Of a stretch of 64,000 nucleotides of DNA, positions 47,285 to 57,200 are shown piece after piece (the stretch's first letter is position 1; every line of letters begins with the position of its first letter). The notes below the pieces were generated by a model that was not told where the DNA came from, made no database searches, and saw only the letters and a program-made list of their open reading frames with translations. Made by a program: the position numbers and the translations under genes. Source of the DNA: Pteria penguin (Eukaryota; Mollusca; Bivalvia; Pterioida; Pteriidae); contig CM068583.1 of NCBI GenBank assembly GCA_035048485.1, positions 65,654,306 through 65,718,305 of the forward strand, in the 5' to 3' direction.

Positions 47285-47790
47285 GTGTCACTTGACTAGC
47301 GCTAACAACAATGAACCATAGTGAACATTTACGGACCCATGAAATTCAGAGGTGAGACCAGGGTCCGGCGCCATAAATCAAGAAAATACTTAAGTCAAAA
47401 TTTCAAATTCTTCTGTTCAGCAATGAATTAATATCTGGGATTTGGATTTTACTGAGTTTTATTCTATCGATAAATAGAATTAAACCATTCTACATGATAA
47501 TTTATTTGAACATTTGATAGAGGAATAAATTAAAATGAAATAATTGACTTAAGTATTTTCTCGATTTATGGCACCGTACCCAGATGCCCGGGAGGAGTGG
47601 GCGTCTCCTGTTTGGCTAGCCACATCCGCCGTGAATGCCCTGACGTACGGATAAAACAATGTATTTCAGCACTGTATATATACATAAGAATGTGAACAAA
47701 CACTGTGTAGAAAGTGTCACAGCTACATAATATTAAGGAAAAAGGATATAATAACACTTAAGTCCAACCCTCCGCAGGGACATATATAGT
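47285..47790 (-). repeat. LTR-like family C, copy 3, split by a MITE
   Basis: The two halves (47285-47361 and 47581-47790) carry family C words inverted: GTCACTTGACTAGCGCTAAC, GGTGAGACCAGG, then GATGCCCGGGAGGAGTGG and TTTGGCTAGCCACATCCGCC. The MITE lies exactly between. Confidence 0.7.
47362..47580. mobile_element. 219-bp palindromic MITE, copy 3
   Basis: Same length as copies 1 and 2 but in the opposite orientation. Ends GGTCCGGCGCCATAAATC and GATTTATGGCACCGTACC. CAG on both sides (47359-47361, 47581-47583). Other family C copies show the uninterrupted site GAGACCAGGTGCCCGGG. Confidence 0.85.
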
Positions 47791-48427
47791 AGGTTTTTCC
47801 ATGATTGAACCAATGAAGAACAATAGATCATAATAACATAATTTTTATGTATTATAGCTTCGCTCGCCAGGAAAAATTTAGTTTTAACACACAATTTTTT
47901 TTTCCAAAATATAGTATCTCTATTGGAGACAGATTATTTTTGTCACTGTGTGACTGAGCAAGATTAATTTGTTTCAGTCAAAATCGGGGCAAGAATTTTT
48001 TTTCGAAAAAACCCATTATATAGTAATGGACGAATCTCTCTATTAAATATGTTCATCAAAACTTAATAGAATTGTTGCTTTTAAAAAGAAAATAAAAGTA
48101 TTTGCATGTCTATTCTGAAGTGCTGAGAGATTTTCTCATCAGGTTTTGTTCAGTCCAATGTCGTTCACGTCCATTTGCCGTTAATTTCCGATCCCTTTTC
48201 CCCGACTTCCTCTCGTGTTGTCCGCCCCTCATTTATATGCCAGACACACCGATATGTTAAGGTTAAAACAAGTGTCCAAAAGGGGTTTTAATTGAATTCA
48301 CTTCCTTTCTCACCTGAGCACATATGCAAAATCGATGTTCAAATTAAATCATGTGCATTTCAGAATTTATGGTGGCCATGTCTGTTGATAGTGTTTCATT
48401 TCTTGTAAGTTTCATTCAAATCAAGGC

Positions 48428-48601
48428 ACAGGCTTCTTTTAGTGGTTAGGCGCTTGGCTTGAGGCGCAAATGATCCGGGTTCGATCCCCGGGTTGCACCA
48501 CTATGTTTATGTTTAAGAGATGGGTTACCTCCTGCTTCCATGTCGCGATATAAATAAAAAATTGTTGAAAGCGACGTAAATCACCAATTAGCCAACCAAC
48601 C
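48428..48601 (+). mobile_element. tRNA-derived SINE, family B
   Basis: Plus strand head GGCTTCTTTTAGTGGTTAGG, a strong B box (GGTTCGATCCCCGGG), body CTTCCATGTCGCGATATAAA and tail GCCAACCAACC. Confidence 0.85.
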
Positions 48602-48648
48602 TTACACATTAGTGCAACAAGCCATTTGTCAAATGATTTCGGCCACGA

Positions 48649-48692
48649 GCATCACTGAAGAGACATAAGTTGTCGAAATGCGCATCTGGTGC
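48649..48692 (+). ncRNA. Type I hammerhead ribozyme motif
   Basis: All conserved parts are present in order. The 5' strand of helix I is GCATCA (48649-48654). The core box CTGAAGA fits CUGANGA. Helix II is GACA/TGTC with a TAAGT loop (48662-48674). GAAA follows. Helix III is very short, ATG/CAT around CG. The cleavage triplet ATC ends at 48686. The 3' strand of helix I, TGGTGC (48687-48692), pairs with GCATCA with one G-U wobble. Type I hammerheads with very short helix III are known from metazoan retrozymes and PLEs and often act as dimers. Activity here is inferred only. Confidence 0.8.
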
Positions 48693-49254
48693 ACAAAATT
48701 AAAAGGTATATATTTTCTATATTTATTTAACACATTTATTCAAATTTAAAATGAAAACAAACATGACTTTAAAAATGAGAACGAAAGTAAAACCAACAAA
48801 ACACGTGCATGATAATAAAATAATAAGAGGCCCAAGTGAGCCTATATCGTTCACCTGAGACATAGAAAACATTGTACAATGATATTGAAAAATGCGTGTA
48901 GATGGCCATAAGCCGTTTGGTTCATCAAACCTTTTAAAACATGTAATATTGTACAGGACCATCTTCGCTTAATACCAACCAAGTTTTCTTCAATTTTAAC
49001 TGGAAGTAGTGAAAAAAAAGTTGAAAATATTAAATATATCAAAATAGATATGAAATTCTTTTTTGCATTAAAATGACATAGTTCAAATTAAGTCAAAAAC
49101 GAAGAAAATATTATTATTCGGACAGGACTCCAAAATGATATAAAAATCAATAGTCTGACTCGACCAAATTTGCCACCCCCTTCCCCATCAGGATCAAATG
49201 GTCGACCCCTAAGAATTCTGATAGTTTTTTGTACTGGTAACAGATAAGTGGAGG

Positions 49255-50060
49255 TCGAAGTCGATTTGAAATTCGATTGATTCATCTATTTTGTTGATGA
49301 AATTGATGTAGGTGGATGATATTTTTGTCGAAAAAATATAACAAAAGTCTAAGTGACGTTTCCAATTTTCTTTTGTGCATGTGCTGAATTCATCATCATA
49401 CAGGCTATGAAGAGGTTGAATGGTGATGCTTTTAAGTAGACAATTACTTACGTGGCGTATGTAGGCGCTACTTTTGTACCGCTTCCGTACCTTTAATTTT
49501 CAAGTAATAGTATCCATCAAAAATATGTGTTGTTTTCAAGAATTATTTTAAATCCTTATAGAATGAATTCCTTTGGACAACGGAGTATAGACTTTTCCTG
49601 GATGCTTTTTGATATAATATTCTATCTTCTATTATCGGGTGATGGGGAATATTTGTGTATAAGCTTGTAGCATCGAAACTCACTAAAATGCATTTTGTTT
49701 GTTTATATGTTTGTCATTTGGTTATGTTATACAATTTGGGAAATTAAGTTTAAAAAATCTAAATCATCTCTGATTAAACGTGGTACCATTTTGCGCAGTG
49801 GTTTAATGATAAAGTCGAGGAGATCTCAGAATACTGAATGTAGGGCCTGCCGTTACTTGTTTGTTAAGGTATGGTGGATAAGATATCTATATATATTCAT
49901 GTTTAGGTCTTTCATCATCCGCTGTATATCGTGAAATTTGTGAATATTAGGCAGTCCATTGAAATTTCCTGAATGTTTTGCAAAGAAATATATTGAAACT
50001 TTCGGATCATTGAATACAAATTCAAGGTCTTGAAATGGACATCGTTCTCTACGTAAAAAT
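49255..50060 (-). mobile_element. Third PLE-like RT remnant
   Basis: The minus strand reads ILVSFDATSLYTNIPHHPII (RT palm, about 49690-49630), then YYLKIKGTEAVQK, where GTAMGT is expected, and a damaged catalytic region. The SFDATSLYTNIPH type differs from the P1 and GIY-YIG copies, so it is a separate subfamily. Many frameshifts. Confidence 0.65.
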
Positions 50061-50119
50061 TGCTGCTTTTGTGCGAAAGAAAGATATATTCTGCTATTGT
50101 GATATTGACTACTTGCCAT

Positions 50120-51800
50120 ATAGTGTGGACAATATCAAATATAAATTAACGATTCGCACGATAGTAATTTTTTGAGCCGGTCACCATTTTTTCCTTAACA
50201 AAGGGAGCTACACCCTTTTTGTTACATGCAGATGTACCAATAAATATGTAATCAATAAATCATGACACTTACCAGTAACGTTTTAAAGAATGAAGATCTT
50301 TTCCAACATCAGCTGTTTCTCAGGACTATCACTTATTAAACTATCATACAGATAAGTGAAGGTCACGGATTCTTTAATCTCCTAACAACGCAACAACGTA
50401 CAAGATTGTACTATTCACGTGTATCTCCGTTCTCTCAGGAAGTCTCCATATTACATTTGGTGGAAATCAAACAGTGTCTGATGTAATACTGCTCCGCTTT
50501 GCATACAGGTAAATTTGCACAAAGATATAAATGCACTTATATTGAAAGTGCCCTCTTAAAATGTTCTATAGAATAAAGACGACGAATAAAAATGAAGCCA
50601 GGCTTCAAATTATTATACATGAACTATAATGTAAGCATAAATTTTGTTTTTCATTACATTTGTTGATAAACTCTGTTTTATAGCTTTCTTTGACATCAGA
50701 ATATGTACAAAAATAAGAGACGTTCAGTAGGACCTTTAAGTACATAATATGTTCTTATAATCTATAATACTCCTTGTGTACATATACATATTTATTACCG
50801 TAAATAATATCAAAAGCTTATATAATCATATAATATTACTGATTGATTGACAGCTGCTCATATAATACATACATACATGTATGTGTATCACTACTATAGA
50901 GATGGATATTGTATATTCACCTTTGCACTTTGAAATGAATTGTATTGTTTATCTAAATTTACACTTTGAAATGAATTAGCCATATCTAAACTTATATATG
51001 TATTGCCAATCCCAGATGGATTATTTTTAAAGAATATTAACACATTCATCTTTAAAGAGACAACATCCTTCCTCTTTTCTATAATTTTATTGAATTTCTA
51101 GACCGGATGTTTATTGTATGCTGTATCTTTTGTTGATGATTTATAAATAAAGATACGTACAAGTATTCAGAGTTTGAACTGAAAGAGCATCAACGTTAGA
51201 ATAAGCTTCATTACCGCTAGCGGAGTATGAATATTAAGGAATTCCCATCAGTGCGCCTCTAAATTTCGATTGTCGTACTCTGTGATTGAGCATAGTTATT
51301 CATGCGGACATGCCATAATATAATAATCCAGAGTAGACATGTTTATAACTTGCATTTGTAACTTAAACGGAAATGTTCATGTTTAACTTATCCGATTTCT
51401 CACACATACTGTCAAGTTTAACTTATCCGATTTCTTGCACATACTGATCCATTGCACTGTACAGGTCTACGGTATCATTATCAAATAGAAAGCCTGCTAT
51501 CTCATGGTTCGTTCTTAAACTTACTTCTGATTTTACGGAATTCTATCTGCCTTTGTGGTCTGCAGTATAAACTTTGCGTTTGCCATTCCACATTCACGGG
51601 ATTTATTTATTCTCTTCGCTTCGGAATCGGTTAAACTGTTTTCTCCCTTGCTCCTTGCTTACTTAATGGAAAATTTTCTCTATCCGATATGTTACATTGT
51701 TTATAGTAGTTTGCCCATGCGCCAGTGGAAAGGACTTGCCGTATATGGACAATTAAAAGTGCGCATCATTAAGTCTTCTTTTATCCGTTAATTACAATAT
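50120..51800. other. AT-rich intergenic stretch
   Basis: No gene found. Short direct repeats such as CTTTGAAATGAATT (about 50930-50975) and TTTAACTTATCCGATTTC (about 51385 and 51420) were seen. Confidence 0.4.
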
Positions 51801-51805
51801 TTTTT

Positions 51806-52222
51806 TTGGGGGGGGGGATTAAGTTTACAATTCTGGTATTTACGGATTCTGAAGAGCTTCTACTACCCGAGAAAAGAAAAGGTTTTCAGTTATACAAATA
51901 TATAAAAATAAAGTTGATATATTACAGTGTAGATATTACTGTTGCCGAATTCAATTATAAACTATTAAATAATATTTTATGTAATAATTACTATCTAAGT
52001 AAATGGAAAAATACTGCTAAATCATGTCGATCGTGTAACTATATTGTTGAAAATTCTAGGAATTTTATTTTTGAATGCATTAAGGTCAAACTTATACAGG
52101 ATTTGTTGAGTCTAATCGTCAATTTTAAGATTACAGGCAAGCATATTATACTTAGTTTCTATTCAGAGAAAAGTCACAAAACTTACATGTATAATTTCCG
52201 TTATTGTCTGCAAAGTCTATAA
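51806..52222 (+). mobile_element. Non-LTR retrotransposon C-terminal (zf-RVT-like) remnant
   Basis: 138-codon frame: AEFNYKLLNNILCNNYYLSK, WKNTAKSCRSCNYIVENSRN, FIFECIKVK. The FNYKLLN...W...C..C...E...FxxC layout is that of the zinc-binding domain after RT in LINE proteins. No RT core is attached. Confidence 0.65.
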
Positions 52223-52224
52223 AA

Positions 52225-52560
52225 TACGAAAGTAACTGGTGTCACATGACTATGGCACTAACAACAATGTACCACAGTGGACATTCACAGACCCCTGAAA
52301 TTCAGGGGTGAGACCAGGTGCCCGGGAGGAGTAAGCGTCCCCTGTTTGGCTGGCCACACCCGCCGTGAATGCCTGACATACAGACGAAACAATATAATTC
52401 AGCACTGTGTATATATATGAATGTGAACAAACATTGTGTAGAAAGTGTCACAGCCACATGACATCAGGAAAAAGGGTATAATAACACTTAGGTAAAACCC
52501 TCCGCGGGGAACTGTTTACGAGCTCCACACTGCAAAGGGAATAAGTGTGACGTTCATGTA
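52225..52560 (-). repeat. LTR-like family C, copy 4 (longest)
   Basis: Runs (plus strand order) from GGTGTCACATGACTATGGCA through CCGGGAGGAGTAAGCG and CTGCAAAGGGAATAAGTGTG to ATGTAAAATACACA. Read inverted it starts TGTGTATTTTACATG and ends CATGTGACA, i.e. TG...CA as in LTRs. Confidence 0.65.
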
Positions 52561-52705
52561 AAATACACAATTGGTGTCACATGACTATGGCACTAACAAC
52601 AATATACCACAGTGGACATTCATAGACCCCTGAAATGCAGGGGTGAGACCAGGTTCCCGGGAGGAGTGAGCGTCTCCTGTTTGGCTAGCCACACCCACCG
52701 TGAAA
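52561..52705 (-). repeat. LTR-like family C, copy 5 (partial, tandem to copy 4)
   Basis: Starts again with TTGGTGTCACATGACTATGG directly after copy 4 and stops at AGCCACACCCACCGTGAA. Confidence 0.65.
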
Positions 52706-52709
52706 TACA

Positions 52710-53440
52710 AAATGTATTGTCGCAATGGAGACACTGATGAGATGAAACTGAAAACTGTATTGTGTCATACATGTAAAAAGAATTTTTTTTTCTAAATGTA
52801 CGCTATTGAGCATCAAATTAAATTGTTTTATAACATGCTATAAAACAAATAGCATAATTGTAAAAACCATTAATCGTTCGGTAATAGTTTATCTTGTTAA
52901 AGGGCATTATGTTATTCAATAAATGTGAAAAAACCCCAACTTTGAAATTAATTGTATTATATATCCAGTTTTATACTTTGAAATAAATTGTATATGGCTT
53001 GTAACAATCCTACATGTAGTTTAGATTTATACTCTTAAGTAGAACTCTCACTTATGTAGATATTACTTACATACTTACATACAAATTTTATGTAAAGCTT
53101 GTCATTAATTTAGTGATATAAAATAAGATCTCAGTGTAATGTGGTATTGTGATGTATTTATTCTCATTATCTTATCCTTATATTGTATAATTAGTATATA
53201 TATAATTATGATAATATCATTATGGCATAGTTTTTATTATTTTCATTTGTCACAATATTTGTACATGTATGTTTGAATTGAATTTCTTTGCTTTCTACAT
53301 TTCTTGATAAACATTGTCTGATAGCTGACTTTGCCATCATAATGTGTATAAAATAACGTATGAGAAAGGCCTTAAAAAGAGAAAACAGAAGACATCTGAC
53401 AAAGGTGTATGACACAAATCACCAAACACCTGCACACAAA
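52710..53440. other. AT-rich intergenic stretch
   Basis: Nothing recognised. Confidence 0.35.
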
Positions 53441-53459
53441 ACATGGCAATAGCATAATA

Positions 53460-53830
53460 TACATGTACAAGGAACGACGTTACAAAAATATTTAATTGTG
53501 CTGCGATTACGATACCGAATGAGGACGGTCAGTTGAAGTAACAAACGTCACTGAATTGGTGTGGTTACTCGATTTACGGGCGCCCACCTTCCCACTTACC
53601 CCAAAAGCAGCACAATCAAAGAACATACATTAAAAATTTGTAAATAATCCTCCATATAGAGAACAAGGATCAACAGGTTTCTCAAGGGGAAATGTCATAA
53701 AAATTCATTACACACGAAACAATTATAGAATAATATAATGCTATCAAAAATATGTAAGGAGACATCAGCATAAGTAAACCGTGCTCTGCCCGTCTGTAAG
53801 CGAGCTCAGATCCTTGATCAATAGGAGTCA
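53460..53830 (-). mobile_element. PLE 3' end fragment (minus strand)
   Basis: Inverse of the family 3' UTR: TACGATACCGAATGAGGACG, TTACTCGATTTACGGGCG, GTAAACCGTGCTCTGCCCGT, AGCGAGCTCAGATCCTTGAT. No coding part. Confidence 0.65.
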
Positions 53831-54132
53831 ATAAGTACATAATATGTTTTTATAATCCTTGACACTCATATTGTTCTCCGTGTGTGTATTAAAGTCACTT
53901 AGTACTAGTGTAAGTGAAATACCATAAATATGAGAGATGTGCTTTACTATACTGTCAATAGTCGACACAGTTCTTGCACATGTTAACTTCTCCCTATGCT
54001 TTGGCTAATTTTGCTACACAGGTTGAGAATTCAATGTTTTGCAGTAATAACAAAAGGAATACAGTCGATGTAAGGTAAAACAATTTAACACAATGTCTTC
54101 TCTCTTTCTTTTTAATGTTGACTAGAGTTTCA

Positions 54133-54266
54133 TTACGAATGAGTTCTTTTTTTATCATATTTTCTCGCCAAGGGATCTAGAAGTACCAGGATGACAGCTG
54201 TTAAGGAGCAACAACTAAGTAAGTGAAAGCTTCCACTGTAAGATCCCGAGATGTCTCGAATATGTC
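54133..54266 (-). CDS. SLC16 gene B, coding exon 5 (last)
   Basis: Acceptor CTATTTTCAG|GACATATT. Encodes HIRDISGSYSGSFHLL and a lysine/arginine-rich end KYDKKRTHS. An ATTAAA sits at 54111-54116 (minus strand) as a weak polyadenylation candidate. Confidence 0.82.
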
Positions 54267-57200
54267 CTGAAAATAGAAATGAATTGTGATAGGTTTTATG
54301 CAAGTTTTACAATTTTCCATCATTCATTATTTGCACTTTTTCGTATTTAACTTATCAACGAAAATAAGAATGATACTTAATATGTATTTAGGGTACAACA
54401 TATTGTTTCCTAAATCAATAATAATAAGAATCATAAGACTTTTGGTAACATTTTTGATACAATACTAAGTTAACACACTTAATTTACATATATTTAATGG
54501 CTAATTTATATTAAGATATAACCTAAGATAGGTGAAAATCCACTGAGAAGAATCATTTGTATTGGTACTGTGATGGCTAATCCTGTGGGAAACATCTCCG
54601 GACCTAAAATTCTACTTGCCATGGCGGCACACAAGGAATACTGTGTCCCACTGAAGAGTCCAAATGCAAAAACAAATACACAGAAATGCCAAAACTCCTG
54701 CAAAAATCTGGCACAGTTAGTCGTGATAAATAAAATGGTGTGCGCAACCAGCACAATATGTGGCGACCTCAAGCTTTGCAAGTCCGCCAAATAACCAGAA
54801 GATATACGTCCAAGAAAATCCGTACAGGCCATTACACCTAGCAAAATAACTATCTCATTGTTAGAGAGTCCTGTATCCTTTGCAAACGAAGGTATAAATA
54901 TAAAAACTTGACTCCCAGGAATGCAAGCAAAGGAGTAGTAGGCCACAAACAGTATGAACTCCATTTGATTAAACACTGAGAGATCACATAACTTCCTTTT
55001 TCTTGTCTTGTTATTTATAGGAATATTACCATGTTCCGCCTCCTCTTTATACGATTCATTTATCCATGTAACATCAGACAATGAGAGTGACAATATACCT
55101 GTATGATTATTGTGATGATGAAGGAGTTGCCGTTTGCTAACTCCAAATTCACTTTCGTAAGTTATCGATTTTGACCACCATTGTGATAGTTTTCTATCTT
55201 TACTTTTTTTCTCTGATAAGTTTGGCTCGGATATGGAAATGAACCTGTCTGACATAACTCCATCTGTTTCTCTGTTTCTAAGTCTTGACAATGGCATTAT
55301 GTTTTCACTGGGTTGTTCGTTCAGTAACAAGGAGTTTTTAACACATTCTGAAGCAGTTAATGTTCGTTGTCTTACGTAATAACTCTCTGGACGTAGAAGT
55401 AAGATGAAGACAATGGTGTGAGCATACACAGCTGCTGTCAAAAGCAGAGCGCCTCGCAAACAATATTCATCCAGAAAATATTGGATCAATGGCGGCAAAG
55501 CTAAACTTCCGACGCAAGAACCAGATACCATAACTCCATTCGCAAGTCCTCGGCGCTTATTGAAATATTTTCCGAGTACTACAAATACTGGACCAAACGC
55601 AAGGGCTCCCCCGCCACCTGAAAAGTAAGAAGGTATAAAATTATATCGACTAAACAAAGCATATTTAAAGTGCTTGCTTGTAATTAAATTCAAAACCGAT
55701 GTGTCTTCACATAAGCAGTCTTAAGTTTGAATGAAAATATATCAGTTGAATCATATTAGATATCTAAATTAGATATAAGAATATTTACTGTGATAAGGTT
55801 TCAAAATTATCCTTAAACTAAGGTGTATCTCCTTCATTTCTCTGTCCTTATATGGGCAATGCCTCTTGTGATGTAGTCACTTGGTAAGCTCTTCAAATAT
55901 TTTGGATATTCATAGATTCGGCCATCATTGAAGATACGTAATTTATTGAAAGTGTGCTTAAGATGTTAAGAATTAATACAAGCGCGTATAATGATATAAT
56001 ATACTTACCTACCAATATACTTATCGAGAAAAAAAGAAAATGGAGGCTTCCTGCTAATGAACTAAGAGCATATCCCACTGTTGTTAAGATACATCCTAAC
56101 ATTGATATTTGGCGTTCAGAAAAATATTTCATCAGCACTACCAAGACTGGAATTACTAAAAAGAATATGATATTTAATATGATTTATAGAAAAGAAAAAA
56201 TCTTCCACAACAGTCGAAAACAGCTGATGCACCACACACCAATGTATCACGGTTGACTCAGACAAAACTGATAGTGAAACTGTTCAACACGAAACTGATA
56301 GTAAAACAATTCAACACCAAACTTATAGTAAAACAGTTCAACAAGATTACTGTGGGCTACAAAAAAGTGTAAGCTCAATGTCAAAAACGTAAATATGAAA
56401 GATACAAAATCTTTCTAAAATCTACGGTCATAGGTACAATATCTGTTCTAATTGCTAGAATATTAGTAATGAAGCTTAGTCATTGATATATTTCAATATA
56501 TTAGCGGTATTATGTGAAGCTTATTCGTTGATATATGAATGAATCGGTGGTATTATGTGAAGCTTATTCGTTGATATATTTATATATTGGCAGTATTATG
56601 TGAAGCTTGTTCGTTGGTATATTTCATTGTATTGGCGGTATTATGTGAAGCTTTTTCGTTGATATATTTAAATGTATTGATCAGTGGCGGATTTAGAGCA
56701 CGCCCCCTCCCCTTGGTCACATATTTACTGGTAAAAATCCAGATGGCTTAGAAGTTTGGCTAATACCTATTTGTCCCCCCCCCCCTTTCGGAAATCCTGG
56801 ATCCGCCACTGTTGATGGTATTATGTAAGAATATTCGTTGATTTATTTATGAATTGGCGGTGTTATGTGTAGATTATCGTCTTTATGATCCTATTAACCT
56901 TTTTTATTGAATAAAACACAGACAGATAGACATAATGAGATTATTTAACAAACTAATTGCGAATTTTATTTAGTTTATATTTCCAATATCAGTACGTAAT
57001 TTTCTCATTCATATGACGACTAATCGGATTTGACAATTGAAAAAACAGCAACAAGGAATCTTATAAAGGAAAGGGTATCACTGCAAAACGTGATTTCACG
57101 AGATTGACGGTTTCAACGATGATTAAAAGGAATACAGAGCAATGTGCTTTGACAATGTCAGTGAGGATTAAAGAACTATAAATAATGCACTGTGGAAATG

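Larger units (their letters stand above)
48050..49215 (-). repeat. Right arm of the large imperfect inverted repeat
   Basis: Mirrors 44137-45790 in order and orientation, with indels. It carries two segments absent from the left arm: a family B SINE (48428-48601) and a ~90-bp segment with a hammerhead motif. Confidence 0.7.

Noticed and set aside
52731..52750. Possible hammerhead (CTGATGAGATGAAAC)
   Set aside because: There is no room for helix II.
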